A stretch of DNA of 64,000 nt from Hypholoma sublateritium FD-334 SS-4 (GCA_000827495.1 KN817537.1:340650-404649), one strand, 5' to 3'; positions 1-11,898 are shown, counted from the stretch's first letter. Notes: generated by a model from the letters alone, not told the origin. Numbers and translations are program-made.

Positions 1-1993
1 AGTTCAGAAAAACGATATTCTATCCTTGCCGTATGCATTTTGAAAGGTAACATCCGCTAAGGGCTTTATAGACCCATTCGTGCGTGCAAATAGAATCGAC
101 TTCATCTAAAAACAAGACGGGGGGGGGGACATTCAAAATCGGTGCGATTATAGTAGAGGAATAGCACCTACGATTATGCACGATACCACCACGGCACCGC
201 CAACCATCGAAGTTATCGCCAAGAAAACATAATATTCTGTGGGGAAAATGCCGTCAGAATTAATTCGAGGATGCGAAGGGAAACTGAGTAGTAAAAAATA
301 GGGGGGTCGGGAGGAGGCAACGCCGCCGAAAATAAAATCAAGGATGATAGGATAAATACATACTCAGATGCACATGCACGTCCCAATCAACGATCGACTT
401 GCAACGGGGAATCCGAGAGCGGGTCTGGGAGCAGAATTTGCGATAACATGCACCAGGAAGAATGGAGGCCTCGCAGACGGCCCCTTGAATGGCGGAGAGG
501 TCGTGTGGGAAGTCCAGTACTTCTGTTCTATATTCAAGGAATGAGGAGTCAGCGAAGCGCACCAATTAAGAGACACTATCGAGGAGTCTACCTTTGACTT
601 CACGAATGTGTGGCCGCCGTCATCNTGAGCGCTGGCGGTTGACCAGGAATACGGGCCAAGACAAAGATAGGGCTACAGATATAGGAGCATGCCTCGGAGA
701 TGTTGTCGCAGTACCCAGTACGAGAAAGTGCGACGCACTTCCCCCAAATGAATAAGCAGAAGCTTGTAGAGATGGCGCCAATGCTGAACCACGACGTTTG
801 AGACGCCGTTCACTGCTGCATCCTTCCAACGTACGGCCTTATGAGGCGAGCCCGGAGATCCGAGTGGCCATAGTGTGAATGCAAGTCCGCCGAGCGTCGC
901 GACATCACGGGCTTGTTTAATGCCATTCGATGATGCTGGGCAGCCCATGAATACTACGTCGCACCGGAACTACGCCGACGTAGACGATACGCCTCCAAGA
1001 ACGAAGAGAGTAGCGATGTATCTCCTTGTTCTCTTGCACAGCCTAGATGGGTTTCGAAATGTACGATTGCTTCGTGCATAGCCATAGGAATATAGCGTTC
1101 AGGTTTGAGATCTAGAAGGAAGGTGAGACGGGACGATAGAGACAAGGAAGGACGTCGAAATAGCCAAGAAGGGTGTGTGCACAAGCGCCAATGGTTTAGA
1201 AGGTGGAACGTAGAAAGTGATACAAAAGAGAAATCGAGTGAAAACAGGGGTGGAGGAAGCAGATATGGAGGCGTACTCTGATGGTCAACCAGTCTATCAA
1301 TCATGCTCAAAGTCCGGAGTCAGGCTCATTACGATAGAGGACATATTCGTGGGCTCGGCTGTAGGTGACGTTCATAATGTATCAGCCCGGGGAAGATTGA
1401 GCTTCGCGAAAACTGAGCTGCTTACCATCCTCCAAATTCCAACGTCATGATCATCCCTATTAGCTCCGGAAAGGAAGGTATGCCAGTTTTCCCTTGCGTG
1501 CTTATACCAGAGTTAATGGTGTATGAGAGTATACCTCAGAAGCGAAGAGAGAGCGGAACGGGAACGGGCGGGATGGTGGTGGTTGACGAGGACGTCGGTT
1601 GAGGCTTTTCCGCGAAACGATGGCGTGGGAACCTCCCATTTGCGCCCATATTCCCATTGGCTGGCAGATTCCGGCGACCTTTCACGCTGCCCTACGCTAG
1701 GACTCACAGTTTGCTCGCAGTACTTACATTCACGATAGGATATCCATTTNTTGGTACTGATATAAGAGGTCGCATATATAAATAAACGCAGTATCTATAT
1801 GTGCGAATTACAGGAAAAAATATGTCTAATTGAGCGATANATTGNTCGATACCAAGGCCGATTAGTTCTAGACGGGATGATGTGCTATTGTCGGGCCTCC
1901 TACGTGAGTAGGATCTTGACCCAGAACACGGTGTCGATCACATGTACTAAAGCGCAAGGTAAATTTGAGGTAAATGATGGGTCTTAAAACGAT
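1..1993. other. no supported gene
   Basis: I see no recognisable gene here. Short open frames exist on both strands but have no family signature, no convincing start context and no splice pattern joining them. A run of nine or more G's lies near 119-128, and N's occur at 625, 1750, 1840 and 1845. A degraded gene on the minus strand between about 600 and 950 cannot be excluded. Confidence 0.5.
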
Positions 1994-2680
1994 TTAATTT
2001 AAAATGCTCACCCGCTGCATCCATTGGGGGAAACTATTACGGAATCGCACTTCGCCAAATACTGGCCCCACGGCAGGCTGAAAAAAAGTATGTATTAGTT
2101 TTTCATTCCATAAATCCGTATAATTTTGCCTTACGATTGGAGGCTGCGCGCCGACGCCGTTGAACCACTGTCTTCTAATCATTTCTCGCTTGTTGGCGCA
2201 TTCGCGCGTCTCGTGTGTGCATAAGCGTGTCTCATCGCGACGTACGTTTCCAGCTTGCATAATGGTAATTGTAACGAATCCTGGGCATTCATACTGGGTA
2301 GACGTCTGTGGTTGTGGCTCTGCATCTGCGACCGAGCTGACAGCGGGCGTGTAAGGTGGGGGCAGTCGATTCGCGTCTTGAGCAGAAGCCGCAGAGTCAT
2401 CTTCGCCATCGTCAACATCGAACCATTCCCCGGCGTCGGCGACAGATTCTGGAGCTATTAGGAGTTGGTCTCGTCTGTCTGACGGGGCGCGGTGGAGGGT
2501 TTCTCTATCAGTCGAACGCGGTGGGTATCGAACTCGCCTGCCATTGATGTTGTTGGAGTTCGAGATGTTGGTATATGTGACATTCCCGCTGTTCTCGTAA
2601 TTTATAATGACATTAGACGTGTATCGATGAGCGGGAATATTTGGCTGTAAGACCATATTACGCGGTCCGGGCATGTACAT
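1994..2680 (-). CDS. hypothetical protein, 228 aa
   Basis: This is an open frame of 228 codons starting at an ATG (complement 2680) with no Ns. I do not recognise the family. The N-terminal third is rich in Asn, Thr and Ser. The middle (about residues 70-115) is acidic and Pro/Ala-rich, with a PPPYTP motif. The C-terminal half is more globular, with four Cys between residues about 130 and 165. There is no signal peptide or membrane segment. Near the stop the sequence reads CGG-GTGAGC, which could be a splice donor, so a further exon downstream is possible. The open frame upstream on the same strand lacks an ATG and I did not join it. Its reality rests only on length and an uninterrupted frame. 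Confidence 0.4.
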   Translation of the reverse strand: MYMPGPRNMVLQPNIPAHRYTSNVIINYENSGNVTYTNISNSNNINGRRVRYPPRSTDRETLHRAPSDRRDQLLIAPESVADAGEWFDVDDGEDDSAASAQDANRLPPPYTPAVSSVADAEPQPQTSTQYECPGFVTITIMQAGNVRRDETRLCTHETRECANKREMIRRQWFNGVGAQPPIVRQNYTDLWNEKLIHTFFQPAVGPVFGEVRFRNSFPQWMQRVSILN

Positions 2681-3416
2681 GTTGCGCTGGAGTTGGAGAG
2701 GGAACAGAGCAAATGGGGAGATTATCCTTGTCTGTCGAGTTTGGCATCCTGTAATTTATATTAGAATGCTTAAGGCCACTCGACATAGCCTGGGCCCGTG
2801 GAAATTGCTTGTTGTCGCATTGGTTCTGGCCTCCGGAGTCCGACTCGCAAGCGTGGCTTTTTTTACTCTCCGCAAACTCTCCGCCGCTTTCTGAATTCTC
2901 AGTGTAAGTACTTATCGGCGAACACAACTCCCTACATTGAGCTGAAATATGATTACATTTACTAATGGAAGTGTGTGGGCAGGAGTTTCTTTCAATAGGT
3001 CTATGGACGTAAGTAGGCTCTACTTTGAAACCATGCCACTGATTTGCCACTGACAACTCGTACTACACAACGATAGGCAACGACACTGCCACAAATTGAT
3101 GCGCTATCTTTGATGCGCCACTGAACCTATTTAGCCTTGTGGGCTAATGTTTGTATACAGTCCGAGTAAGGACACAACGTACAATTGGCCCCAGTCGCGA
3201 CGCCCGCTGGTTGCCATTGGAGAGATATTATAATACGCTCGGTCACTGCCTCTCATGTGTAAATACAATATTTAGTACTGGAAACGTAGATCCGTTGCAA
3301 ATTCCCCCAACTTTTTTGTAGTAATTGTTATCCAACATAATATGCCATCGAAAACATGCCAACGACGTAGTCATCATCACTGGCCACGCCACTTTCACGC
3401 ATCGCGCGTTCAATCG

Positions 3417-3941
3417 TCATTGCTTCTTTGCTTCATCCCCGTCCTCTTTGGCAAGCTCCGCCTTTTCCGCGGCCGTGGGCGTATGGCCTGGATACAGCTT
3501 CGCCAGGATGCGAAGCTGTTCCATTCTCATGCCGTTGTACGCAGTGCGGGGGTCCGCAGGAGCAGGCGGAGGAGCCGGTGGGATGGAGTACGTGACAGGA
3601 GCTGCTGTCGTCTGAGGGTTACATTCTTGNTTGGGCGGTAAACTTGGAGAGCTGCGGTCCATCTGAGGGTCTACTGTCGCACGAGAGCGAGNCTCTTGGT
3701 TTTTCTCGCTGGGACGTCGAGCGTAAGTGGCGGGGNTGCGTTGGGTTGTGACTTTACCACCGCGCCTCATTTGGAAAAATTCTTCTTCATCAGAAAGAGC
3801 GACCGAGGCGCTCCTGGCTTGTTGCGGCCTACGGTAAGGATGCGAATCTCTGGGTCTTCGTGGAGTATACTCTGTTGGTATATCGCGTCGTTTACTCGGA
3901 GAAACGTTAGGAGTATTTGTAGTGTCTCTAGATTCTGCCAT
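3417..3941 (-). CDS. hypothetical low-complexity protein, 174 aa
   Basis: The frame is open beyond this point, but the first ATG in good context is at complement 3941. The protein is rich in Arg, Ser and Pro with a basic N-terminal half (SPSKRR, TPRRPR), an acidic patch (SDEEEFF) and a proline stretch (PPAPPPAPADP). It ends in a predicted helical tail with MRMEQLRILAKLYPG followed by charged residues. No known domain is recognised. Three N's fall inside the frame, so three residues are unknown. It is transcribed away from the F-box gene that starts 358 bp to the right, so the two may share a promoter region. It is a plausible disordered protein but unverified. Confidence 0.4.
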   Translation of the reverse strand: MAESRDTTNTPNVSPSKRRDIPTEYTPRRPRDSHPYRRPQQARSASVALSDEEEFFQMRRGGKVTTQRXPATYARRPSEKNQEXRSRATVDPQMDRSSPSLPPXQECNPQTTAAPVTYSIPPAPPPAPADPRTAYNGMRMEQLRILAKLYPGHTPTAAEKAELAKEDGDEAKKQ

Positions 3942-4298
3942 TTGCGTGTGGCAATGTAAGTGGGAATGGGTTAGTGAAAAGGTAGTTACTATGTGGGCGC
4001 CTTTTTTATGCTCTCCTGGGGGCTTCTTGTGGCTAAAGTTGGAACACGAGTAAATATGACGAAGTGGCTTCCTTCCGGCCAATTTTTTGGAACAATGAAT
4101 GACAATGGTGTGTTCTAGGTGGCACCACTTATCTTCTGTGGCCGGTGGCCATTCCCTGCAGTCCACCATCCGACAGTTGAAAAGCGAATCCATCTGGAAA
4201 TTTCGAAGGCCGCCAAAGCGAGCACCATACCTCACTCTCACTGCACTTCGATCACTGAGGTCAGACTTGAACAGATTTCTTCATTTATTTCACCCAAA

Positions 4299-5939
4299 AT
4301 GGCTTCACCTCGACCCAGTAATAACATATCACGATCTACGGCCGATGCCAATTCCGACACGATGGGCAACACATATCATGCACCATTCCACTCAGCGGCC
4401 TCAATGGACGATATTCCACTCGAGATACTAGCTGAAATCCTCATCTTAAGCGGCGCGTTCGACATACTTGCTCCCCGAGCCCATTTCAGAGCGGTAGTAG
4501 CAGGCAGTCAGGTCTGTTCACTGTGGCGGAATACATCTCTCGCATACCCGAAAATATGGGCACAGTGCATGGATCTTGGATTGTCCGATGAGTGGGTGGC
4601 CGAGATTATGTCCCGCTCGAAGACAGAACCACTGGACCTTGTCATTCCATCCGTTACAGCTACTCTGGAAGACCCCAGCACTACATTTCCAGCATCCACA
4701 GATTTCTATTCCATCTTACATCATACGACTCACTCTACAATACTGTGCGAAAAACAACATTATCTCTCCAGCAACTTACAGGAAAGAAGTCTTATATTTG
4801 AACGCTGCGATCGCCTATTCCTCTCCCTCCACGCAGACCAATGGGAAGGGCACTATCGGAGGGTCACCAAGGAATACCTTCCGAACATGAAGACCATTGC
4901 AATTACGAGATGCCGTACAACGAGCACCGGTACATATGAATATGAATACAAGCGTCTGCTGGAAGCAGAAGAACTCCACGCGTATCGTCCCTGGAAGGTT
5001 GAAATACTCAAACTGGACAGCTGTCTCTTGCCACTAAATGTTCCGGTGTTCAAATCTATCCGGGAGTTGGAGGTTGTTGGATGTCGGAAAGGTACCATGA
5101 GGCAAGAGGCTTGGCTGAATGCATTCCAAAATATGCCCGAGTTGCGCATTTTGGTTCTTTCCTTTGCTTATGCCGCCTTTCGGCGCCCTGTTCGCCTCCC
5201 ACCATCTCGCCGCGTTCATATTCCACTGCTATCGCGCTTTACGGTCACGGGATCCGTTCGTGACGTCCTCGAACTTATGCAAAACATCTCGTATCCAACT
5301 GACAAATGCGAAGCTACAATCCGTATCAGAATACATGCTGTGGACGATCTCTTCGACAACATCTGCGAACTCCTCGCGGAGAGATACAGTTCCTACGCCC
5401 CAAACGTGCAGCANATACAGATATCGTCTTCCCCTAAATGTTTCTGCGTTTGGTTTTCGAGGGCCCGGGACACGATGCCCCAATTGGGTGTCCACTTGAT
5501 CCGGCCTGACGTACTGATGCAACCTACCAATTACAAGTGGCCTGGATCCAGGGACCCCCTCGTCATATTGCTAAACGCCTTCAAGGATCACTGTGGAATG
5601 GCTGAAGCGCTTCGCCTGGACCGAATACAACTCCCGGATTTCCCTGGAAGTCAGATATTCCATCTGTTCACCAATNCACGGAAGCTGCACATCCGTCAGC
5701 TCACGCGATGCAGTCTTCAAGCTCTTAGGCCATTAGTCCTTCCGTTGAGTGATGATAATCATGGAGTCTCGGACGGTGATGCTTCCGCTAACCTGCATTT
5801 ACTCCCGCTCTTACAGCGTATCACATATCGCAGGAGAGACACATATATCTTTCCAAAGGAATGGAGAGTAACTCGACCGGAAATACCCTTGATTTCAGTG
5901 GCACAGCTGAGAGAATTAAACATATCACAGACGATATAA
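4299..5939 (+). CDS. F-box protein, 546 aa
   Basis: This is a basidiomycete-type F-box protein, expected to be a substrate-recognition subunit of an SCF ubiquitin ligase. The F-box lies at about residues 37-90: it opens with DDIPLEILAEILI and continues with SQVCSLWRN and a PKIWAQ motif, the usual L-P-E-x-L/W-R pattern of fungal F-box genes. The remaining ~450 residues are Leu- and Cys-containing and resemble the irregular LRR-like C-terminus of this expanded family. The frame is open further upstream, but the ATG at 4299 precedes a short Ser/Asn-rich leader and fits the family better. N's at 5414 and 5676 leave two residues undetermined. The single-exon structure is common for these genes. 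Substrate unknown. Confidence 0.85.
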   Translation: MASPRPSNNISRSTADANSDTMGNTYHAPFHSAASMDDIPLEILAEILILSGAFDILAPRAHFRAVVAGSQVCSLWRNTSLAYPKIWAQCMDLGLSDEWVAEIMSRSKTEPLDLVIPSVTATLEDPSTTFPASTDFYSILHHTTHSTILCEKQHYLSSNLQERSLIFERCDRLFLSLHADQWEGHYRRVTKEYLPNMKTIAITRCRTTSTGTYEYEYKRLLEAEELHAYRPWKVEILKLDSCLLPLNVPVFKSIRELEVVGCRKGTMRQEAWLNAFQNMPELRILVLSFAYAAFRRPVRLPPSRRVHIPLLSRFTVTGSVRDVLELMQNISYPTDKCEATIRIRIHAVDDLFDNICELLAERYSSYAPNVQXIQISSSPKCFCVWFSRARDTMPQLGVHLIRPDVLMQPTNYKWPGSRDPLVILLNAFKDHCGMAEALRLDRIQLPDFPGSQIFHLFTNXRKLHIRQLTRCSLQALRPLVLPLSDDNHGVSDGDASANLHLLPLLQRITYRRRDTYIFPKEWRVTRPEIPLISVAQLRELNISQTI

Positions 5940-7102
5940 CTATTTACTTAGTGTATGTGTAATCGCAGTGGCCTTGGAGCGATCCTATCAGTGAAGGACA
6001 GAAATGCACCGGTCNCCCCTTTGAAATGATTATAACACTGAATAAGAAACTGCGCACAGTCAAGAAAATTCTACGCAAAGCGCTCATCGCTATCAAGCCG
6101 GGCACTCACGGCATCGCGAGACCATAAACACACCAGCACAGTCTGCAACAAGCAAAACTAATATCGGCATGAGAGGCGAGGCTGGAGGTTGTATCTGGGT
6201 TCACGGCGGTGCGAGACAATAGGTATTGGGAGACACGGACATTAGACGCGAAACGNTCGTTGGATACACGGCGNCAGGCGGCAGATAACGGATGTCAAAG
6301 GATTCGAACGTTGGCCAGTTATGCCACAAGTCAGTGGTNTAATACTTCGCGCACAGAATCGCGAGGCACTGATAGCTGCAGGCTACCAAATTCCCTGTAC
6401 TTGATTCAGACTTAACATATTCCAGCAAAAACGATAGCTTTTGCGCAAGCAGACCTCGTACCTGCAAGAATCNAATCAACGTGAGGCGACAGCAAACATG
6501 CAGATACACTCCGCAGAGATGGTTAGAGTCGCTGCTACCTGTGATACTCGCANCCGCCTCGGCACCGACAAGCCAAACAGCAGGACACGGTCATAGCTCC
6601 CGACGCGTCCGACTTCCCAGATAACGATAGCACGCGANCAGCGCGAAAGCGTGGTACAGCCCGCGGCCAGGAGAACAGAAGGCCGTACANCGTGCGGGGC
6701 GTTCAGCGCATGTTGACATGGTGAAATATAACCAAGATACGGATGAAGTCGCAGGAAGGCACCAGGTAGCGGCGTCGTGGGCGGGTGGAGACGGTCACCA
6801 CGTCGTATACGGCGCTGTTTGGTGNAGGGTACCACCATGAGCGGACGGAACAGGATTAGAAGGGATTGGATTNAAACGATACGGACAAATTCNGGACCGG
6901 CAGGACGCATATGCTCCAGGATATGTTACACCCATGGACGCGAGACGGCATATATCTAGGCGGAAACAAACAGTAAGCGAAACAAAGAGTACACATCAGA
7001 GCGTACAACCCTCCCCACAACTAGAATATCCCCGCTACAGGACAACTCAAGCACCGGTACATTGGAGGCTCTTTGAAGCCGACGTGAAGCGTGCAAGCCC
7101 GC

Positions 7103-7206
7103 GCTATCGCAGATACTACAATCCTATTCTGGATCCCACTGTGGCCCACGCAGACGCGCAGCACACACGGGGGGAGTAAGCAGGATGACAGTGGCTCTGC
7201 GATGGC
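7103..7206. repeat. ~105-bp element with inverted ends (copy 1)
   Basis: It begins with GCTATCGCAGATAC and ends with TCTGCGATGGC, which are inverted relative to each other (family ends GCCATCGCAGA / TCTGCGATGGC). The interior contains the shared phrase CGCAGACGCGCAG and a G-rich run before the right end. Confidence 0.65.
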
Positions 7207-7534
7207 CCGTGCACGCGCCTGCCAAAGGGCCGGTGGTGAGGAGAATGAAGGTGGAGGTGGGNGCGCATAGCAACGAGAGAGATAAGAGGAGACTCACAGA
7301 TGAGGTCAGGGCCTGCGGGACGCGCATACGCGCGAACGCGGTACGCCAACGGACATAAGTATCTGCGTTACGCAGACCGTAAGTGAACGAGATAATGCGT
7401 CATGGGGGCGTACACACCTCTGGATTTATTCACAACGAGAGGTCGCTGAGAAAGACAGCATCAGATACTGATCCATTGCACGCTAATGCCAGGCGAAGCG
7501 CTGTTTCGCCCCGAGCCCAAGGATGCAAATCCGC

Positions 7535-7629
7535 GCCATCGAGTTTTCACGCAATTCTATCCCACTAGTACGCAAACGCAGACGCGCCGCGCACATGGAG
7601 GGAACGACGGCGCATGGGTCTGCGATGGC
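7535..7629. repeat. inverted-ended element (copy 2, left end decayed)
   Basis: The left end is GCCATCGAG, the interior CGCAGACGCGCCG, and the right end TCTGCGATGGC. It has the same layout as the element at 7103. Confidence 0.55.
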
Positions 7630-8461
7630 GCGCCTGCAGAACGGCCGGGCGGCGACGACGGCCAGAAAAAGGAGGGTTCCAAATGACGAGAGAAGAATTG
7701 AAACGGGAGCGCGCACCGTCAGAATCACATAACAAAGAAGTTTGACGTGTAGGTCTGGAGCGACGGCCATACGCATGTACGTGTTCCGTTCATGGGCGCA
7801 TAGCTGGTAACGCAGAATGAATGAATCATCGAGGATATCAGACGAGGGCACGCACCTTCATCGATCATCTACGACCATGGCATCCCTCGAGGACGGCATC
7901 GGAAGCGGGTGCGGCCGAAGCGTTCTTTTCACCCCAGCTCGCACCGCCAGAATTAACGCAAAGGAATTCAGGAATAGCGCAACGTGCGTGCGCATGTACG
8001 TGTTGCGCCCATGGGCAGGAGGGCCGTGTGGCTGGGAACGCAGATAGTGAGTGANNCATCGAGCACAGCNCAGGAGCNCANGCACCTTTATCTACGACGG
8101 NGTCGTCCGACTGTAGCGAAAAGGACNGGGGAGGCGGGCNNGTGGAGATGGCAACAGCCTGTTTGGCTGAAGGGCACCGCTATGAGCGCATAGAACAAAA
8201 ATAGTAAGAGGATAAGTGGAAACTCGCCTCCTCTGAAACGATAGAGACGAATTCGGGACCGACGGGACGCATATGCGAAATAATATGCTACGCGCATGGA
8301 CGCGAGACGGCATATATCTAGGCGGAAACAAACAGTAAGTGTGCACCATCAGAGCGTTCAACCCTCCCCCCAACAGAATATCCCCTCTACAGGACAACTT
8401 AGACACTGGTAGTAGTACATTGGAGGCTCTTTGAAAGGCGACGCGACTCGTGCAGGCCCGC

Positions 8462-8565
8462 GCCATCGCAGATACTACAATCCTATTCTGGATCCCCCAG
8501 GGGCACACGCAGACGCGCAGCGCACACGGGGGGAGTAAGCAGGATGACAGTGACTCTGCGATGGC
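8462..8565. repeat. inverted-ended element (copy 3)
   Basis: The ends are GCCATCGCAGATAC and TCTGCGATGGC with the interior CGCAGACGCGCAG phrase. It lies in the second large duplication and corresponds to the copy at 7103. Confidence 0.65.
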
Positions 8566-8892
8566 CCGTGCGCGCACCTGCGAAAGGGCCGGTGGCGAGG
8601 AGAATCAAGGTGGAGGTGGGGGCGCATAGGAATGAAAGATACGAGGAGACTCACAAATGAGGTCAGGGCCTGCGGGATGCGCATGCGCACGAACGCGGTA
8701 CGCCAACAGGTAGGCCATATCTGAGGAACGCAGACAGCAAGTAAACGAAAGAATACATCATGAGTGCGTACACACCTCTAGATTTATTCACAACCCGAGG
8801 TCTCTGGGAGAGACAACGTCAGACACCGATGCATTGGACGCGAATGTCCAGCGGCGCGCTGTTTCACCCCGACCGCAAGCATGCAAATCCGC

Positions 8893-8987
8893 GCCATCAC
8901 AATTACTCATTATTTTATCCCACTAGTACACACACACAGACGCACCGCGCACGTGGAGGGAACAAAGGTGCATGGGTCTGTGATGGC
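8893..8987. repeat. inverted-ended element (copy 4)
   Basis: The left end is GCCATCAC and the right end TCTGTGATGGC. It is the counterpart of the copy at 7535. Confidence 0.5.
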
Positions 8988-9373
8988 GCGCTTGCAGAAA
9001 GGCCGGGTGGGGACGACGGCTAAAGAAAAAGGAGGGGTCCAAATGACAAGAGAAGAATTGAAACGGGAGCGCGCACCCTCCGAATTAACATAGAAGTTCA
9101 GGACTGGAGAGACGGACATACGCCTGTACGTGTTGCGCCCATGGGCATGCGGGGCGTATAGCTGGGAACGCAGATAGTAAGTCATCGAGTGCATCAGAGG
9201 AGCGCACGCACCTTTATCCACGAACATGGCGTCCCTTGAGGACGGCATGGAAAGCGGGTGTGGGCGAAGCGCTCTTTTCACCCCAGCTCGCACCGCCAGA
9301 ATTGGAGCGTATAGCGCGTGCGCGCGAAGCGCTCTCTTCACCCTGATCCAAATCACGCGTGCATGCAAGCCTG

Positions 9374-9483
9374 CGCCACCGCAGACACACAACACTCAAT
9401 AGTGAAAACCCCCTGGTACACACACACACACGCAAACGCGCAGCGTACACAGGGGGAGCGAATGTGCGTGCGTCTGCGATGGC
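9374..9483. repeat. inverted-ended element (copy 5)
   Basis: The left end is GCCACCGCAGACAC, the interior an ACACACACACACGC run and CGCGCAGCGTACAC, and the right end TCTGCGATGGC. Confidence 0.6.
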
Positions 9484-10020
9484 CCATGCGTGAAACGTAA
9501 ATGCGGTCAGGGACGACGACCGAGGAGGGGGGATGGGGTCGCGTGTCGCTTGCAGGGGGTATGCAGCGGCCGAGATGTGCCGGGAGGGGCGTCTGCCACG
9601 GCGGGCGGGGTGAGGTGGGCTGGGAATGGTGGGGCTGGATGAGGTGTGTCGAGGGCGGGTCAAACACGCCGGCATAGGGGAGCTTCTCGCGCTAATGACA
9701 TGCTAGTGGCGTCGATTCCTGCGCGACGAAAGACACCCAGCTGGTATACATCGATTCAGTCGGTAGGGCGTTCTATACATACCAAGATCACGCACCTATG
9801 GTCTGGAAGAAGAGAACCCACTCAAGAAACGGCAGTGCCTGAGAATGACCGGCGCCGTCCCAGAGCATGAAAACACACCACGATCGTGCAGCGCATTTCG
9901 GGGGGTTCATTGTAGAGTCAAGACCACTCTGACGTAAAGACCTCCTGCTGGGATGGTAGGAATTGTAGCACAGTGAAGCAAGCGCTACGTGGAGGGAAAC
10001 TTGAAGTACTCGGGAGATTA

Positions 10021-10047
10021 ATCGATTATCGATTATCGATTATCGAT
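10021..10047. repeat. ATCGATT microsatellite
   Basis: Nearly four tandem copies of the heptamer ATCGATT. No gene is nearby. Confidence 0.9.
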
Positions 10048-10830
10048 GAACGTGTTGAACGTTAGTCGGGTCTCTCCGGGAGTCTCTCCGGATTCCGTGA
10101 GCTAATACACACGATCACGCTGTTCTGAATATGTTTTACCCAACCTACGCCTCACGCACCGTCTGCGTTCACTCCACAGCTGATTCGACCCTCTCAAATA
10201 TAATCCAAAGCACTAGTCAGCCAGTGGGGAACAAACAATTTGACTGTTGGGACGCCACTCCCATATCTACACCCGTCAAACACCAGTAGATACTTATTTT
10301 TAGACATTGCTTTCGTCGAACTTGTGAGCGTGCCAAGACCTGTTCGAGGCTCTTTGCAATATCCTAGTGGGTGACTAGTGAGTACCTTCCAGCAGTTACG
10401 AGGAAAATAAATGCAGAGGATTACACTTTGACCCTCCTGGAGAAATGTTCTAAAGCGCCGACAGCCGTGCGCGTTCCTCAGCCCATGTTTATTTTTAGAC
10501 GCCTTAGATGTATTTACTACTATTCTAATAATTCCTTTAAATCCGGGATGCGTTTGCTAAATATTGAACCACNTATTATTTCGACTTTANGGACTACAGA
10601 ACCATCNTCGATAAACAANTTATAGTTTCTACTATACAACGAGCCTAAGCGAACCAGCGTTCGCCACTCGCACATCACAACCACGGCCGTTCAGAATTTC
10701 GGGGCCACGATTTCTTATCTCAGCCTGGCAGAGAAGCAGATGAATAAAAAAGCCAATCGGTTCATGTGTCTGTTTATATATCTCGTTCTTCCGACGCTCG
10801 AACCGCCCGAGGAGCATCCGAGTCATGATC

Positions 10831-10843
10831 ATAATAAATTAAA
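10831..10843. repeat. LINE target-site duplication, 5' copy
   Basis: The 13-bp word ATAATAAATTAAA occurs directly before the 5'-truncated LINE and again directly after its poly-A tail (15,498-15,510). This is the expected product of target-primed reverse transcription. Confidence 0.85.
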
Positions 10844-11898
10844 CAAATACCGTGGTGGAGGTGTTGCTGCATGACATGAGAAACGCAGGAGTACCCAAGA
10901 TCATCACTGACTGGCTGCGAAACAAGATGACAGGCAGAGAGACAACCATCGTGTTCGACGATTTTGTATCATGTCTCATCGCAGTGTGTAGTGGTTTGGA
11001 TCAAGGTTGCAACTTATCGGGTCTACTGTACAGATTCTACAACGCAGGCCAGATCACAGCGGCGAAAGGACGGAAGGAGCTGGTATCAAACTATGCAGAT
11101 GACACAGTATGTGCAACACAAGGGAAGACAATGGAAGAGGCCACAAAGAAGATGGAAGAACTCTTCCACCGGGAAGGAGGACCGTCGGAGTGGGCCAGGA
11201 CCCACTTTTCCAAATATGAGTACCATAAATTCGCATGCATGGGACTTACACGGCGCTACATAGAGAACCCCGACCCGCAGGCAGTCAAACGGAAGATCAA
11301 GCAAGGCCCTTTCGAGATAACGGTAGACGAAAAGAGAGTAGAATCGGTCAACAAATACAAATTCCTCGGCGTTATCATTGACAGCGAACTGCGATTCAAG
11401 CAACACGCAGTGTACGCAATCGAGAAAGGCACCAAAGCAATCAACCAGATCAGACGGCTCACCAAGAACGCGGGGGGTATGAGGGGCGAACTGGCCAGGC
11501 GGATGTACTACAGCAGCGTGGTACCCAGCATGTTATATGCAGCAGATGTATGGTGCGCGCCCCAGCCTAAAGTAAACGGAAAGGAAGGACGGGGAATGAA
11601 AGGAATGACCCAAAAAATGGAAAGCGTGCAGCGGAAGGCAGCCATCATGGCAACAGGAGCGCTAAGGACAACCCCGTCTGACTTACTCATAGCGCATGCT
11701 GACATGATTCCCATGAAAGAACAGATACGGAAAATATGCGAGGTGGCAGCTCTTCGAATGGCAACGTTACCAGCCCACCACCCACTCTACAGGGAAATAC
11801 GGCATGCAAAGCAGAAATATCCAAAGAGGCATGCCGCATGCATCACCGCTACACGCAGTCATGAAGATATCCAAGCTCTTTGAACGGGAAATCGAAAG
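10844..11898 (+). pseudogene. LINE reverse transcriptase, C-terminal part
   Basis: The frame running through 10,852-11,883 encodes the end of an RT palm plus thumb and connection. It shows a GLDQGCNLSGLL block (equivalent of the GLPQGxxLSP motif) followed about 30 residues later by the catalytic NYADD motif. Downstream are KFLGVIID and a long Arg/Lys-rich region typical of LINE thumb sequences. The 5' part is missing. Near 11,826-11,845 the sequence CATGCCGCATGC carries about 7 extra bases relative to the expected KRH-ASPLH block. This shifts the frame and creates the stop at 11,881. Downstream of the shift the original frame resumes (HAVMKISKLFEREIE) up to the LTR element. It is inactive regardless of the nested insertion. 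Confidence 0.85.
11894..11898. repeat. 5-bp TSD of the LTR element (left)
   Basis: GAAAG abuts the first TG of the 5' LTR and is repeated immediately after the final CA of the 3' LTR at 13,953-13,957. Confidence 0.9.

Larger units (their letters stand above)
6780..8040. repeat. direct duplication, copy 1 (offset about 1,362 bp)
   Basis: The sequence from the GGACGCGAGACGGCATATAT phrase at 6937 to the CGCACCGCCAGAATT phrase near 7945 recurs in the same order and orientation about 1,362 bp downstream, with scattered substitutions and small indels. No coding frame is conserved between the copies, so this looks like a non-coding segmental duplication. Edges are approximate. Confidence 0.8.
8137..9320. 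repeat. direct duplication, copy 2
   Basis: This is the second copy of the unit described at 6780-8040. Matching anchors are GGACGCGAGACGGCATATAT at about 8299, the ACACACCTCTAGATTTATTC phrase near 8769 and CCCCAGCTCGCACCGCCAG near 9281. A further diverged fragment of the same material lies at about 18,200-18,900. Confidence 0.8.
5940..10843. other. gene-poor repeat region
   Basis: No gene is supported. The stretch contains many N's, short open frames on both strands, a 1.36-kb direct duplication, five copies of a ~105-bp family with inverted ends, and a heptamer microsatellite. Part of 10,060-10,500 is related to 18,930-19,360: both share a phrase around CAGCCAGTGGGKAACAAACA and a TTATTTTTAGACATTGCTT block. 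Confidence 0.6.

Noticed and set aside
2658..3056. 132-codon minus-strand frame upstream of the 228-aa hypothetical
   Set aside because: It lacks an ATG at its stated start, has no domain, and no clear splice pair joins it to the downstream frame.
6270..6350. tRNA-like sequence on the minus strand with GTTCGAATCC
   Set aside because: The T-arm-like motif is present, but I could not pair a T-stem or an acceptor stem, and the anticodon arm is doubtful.
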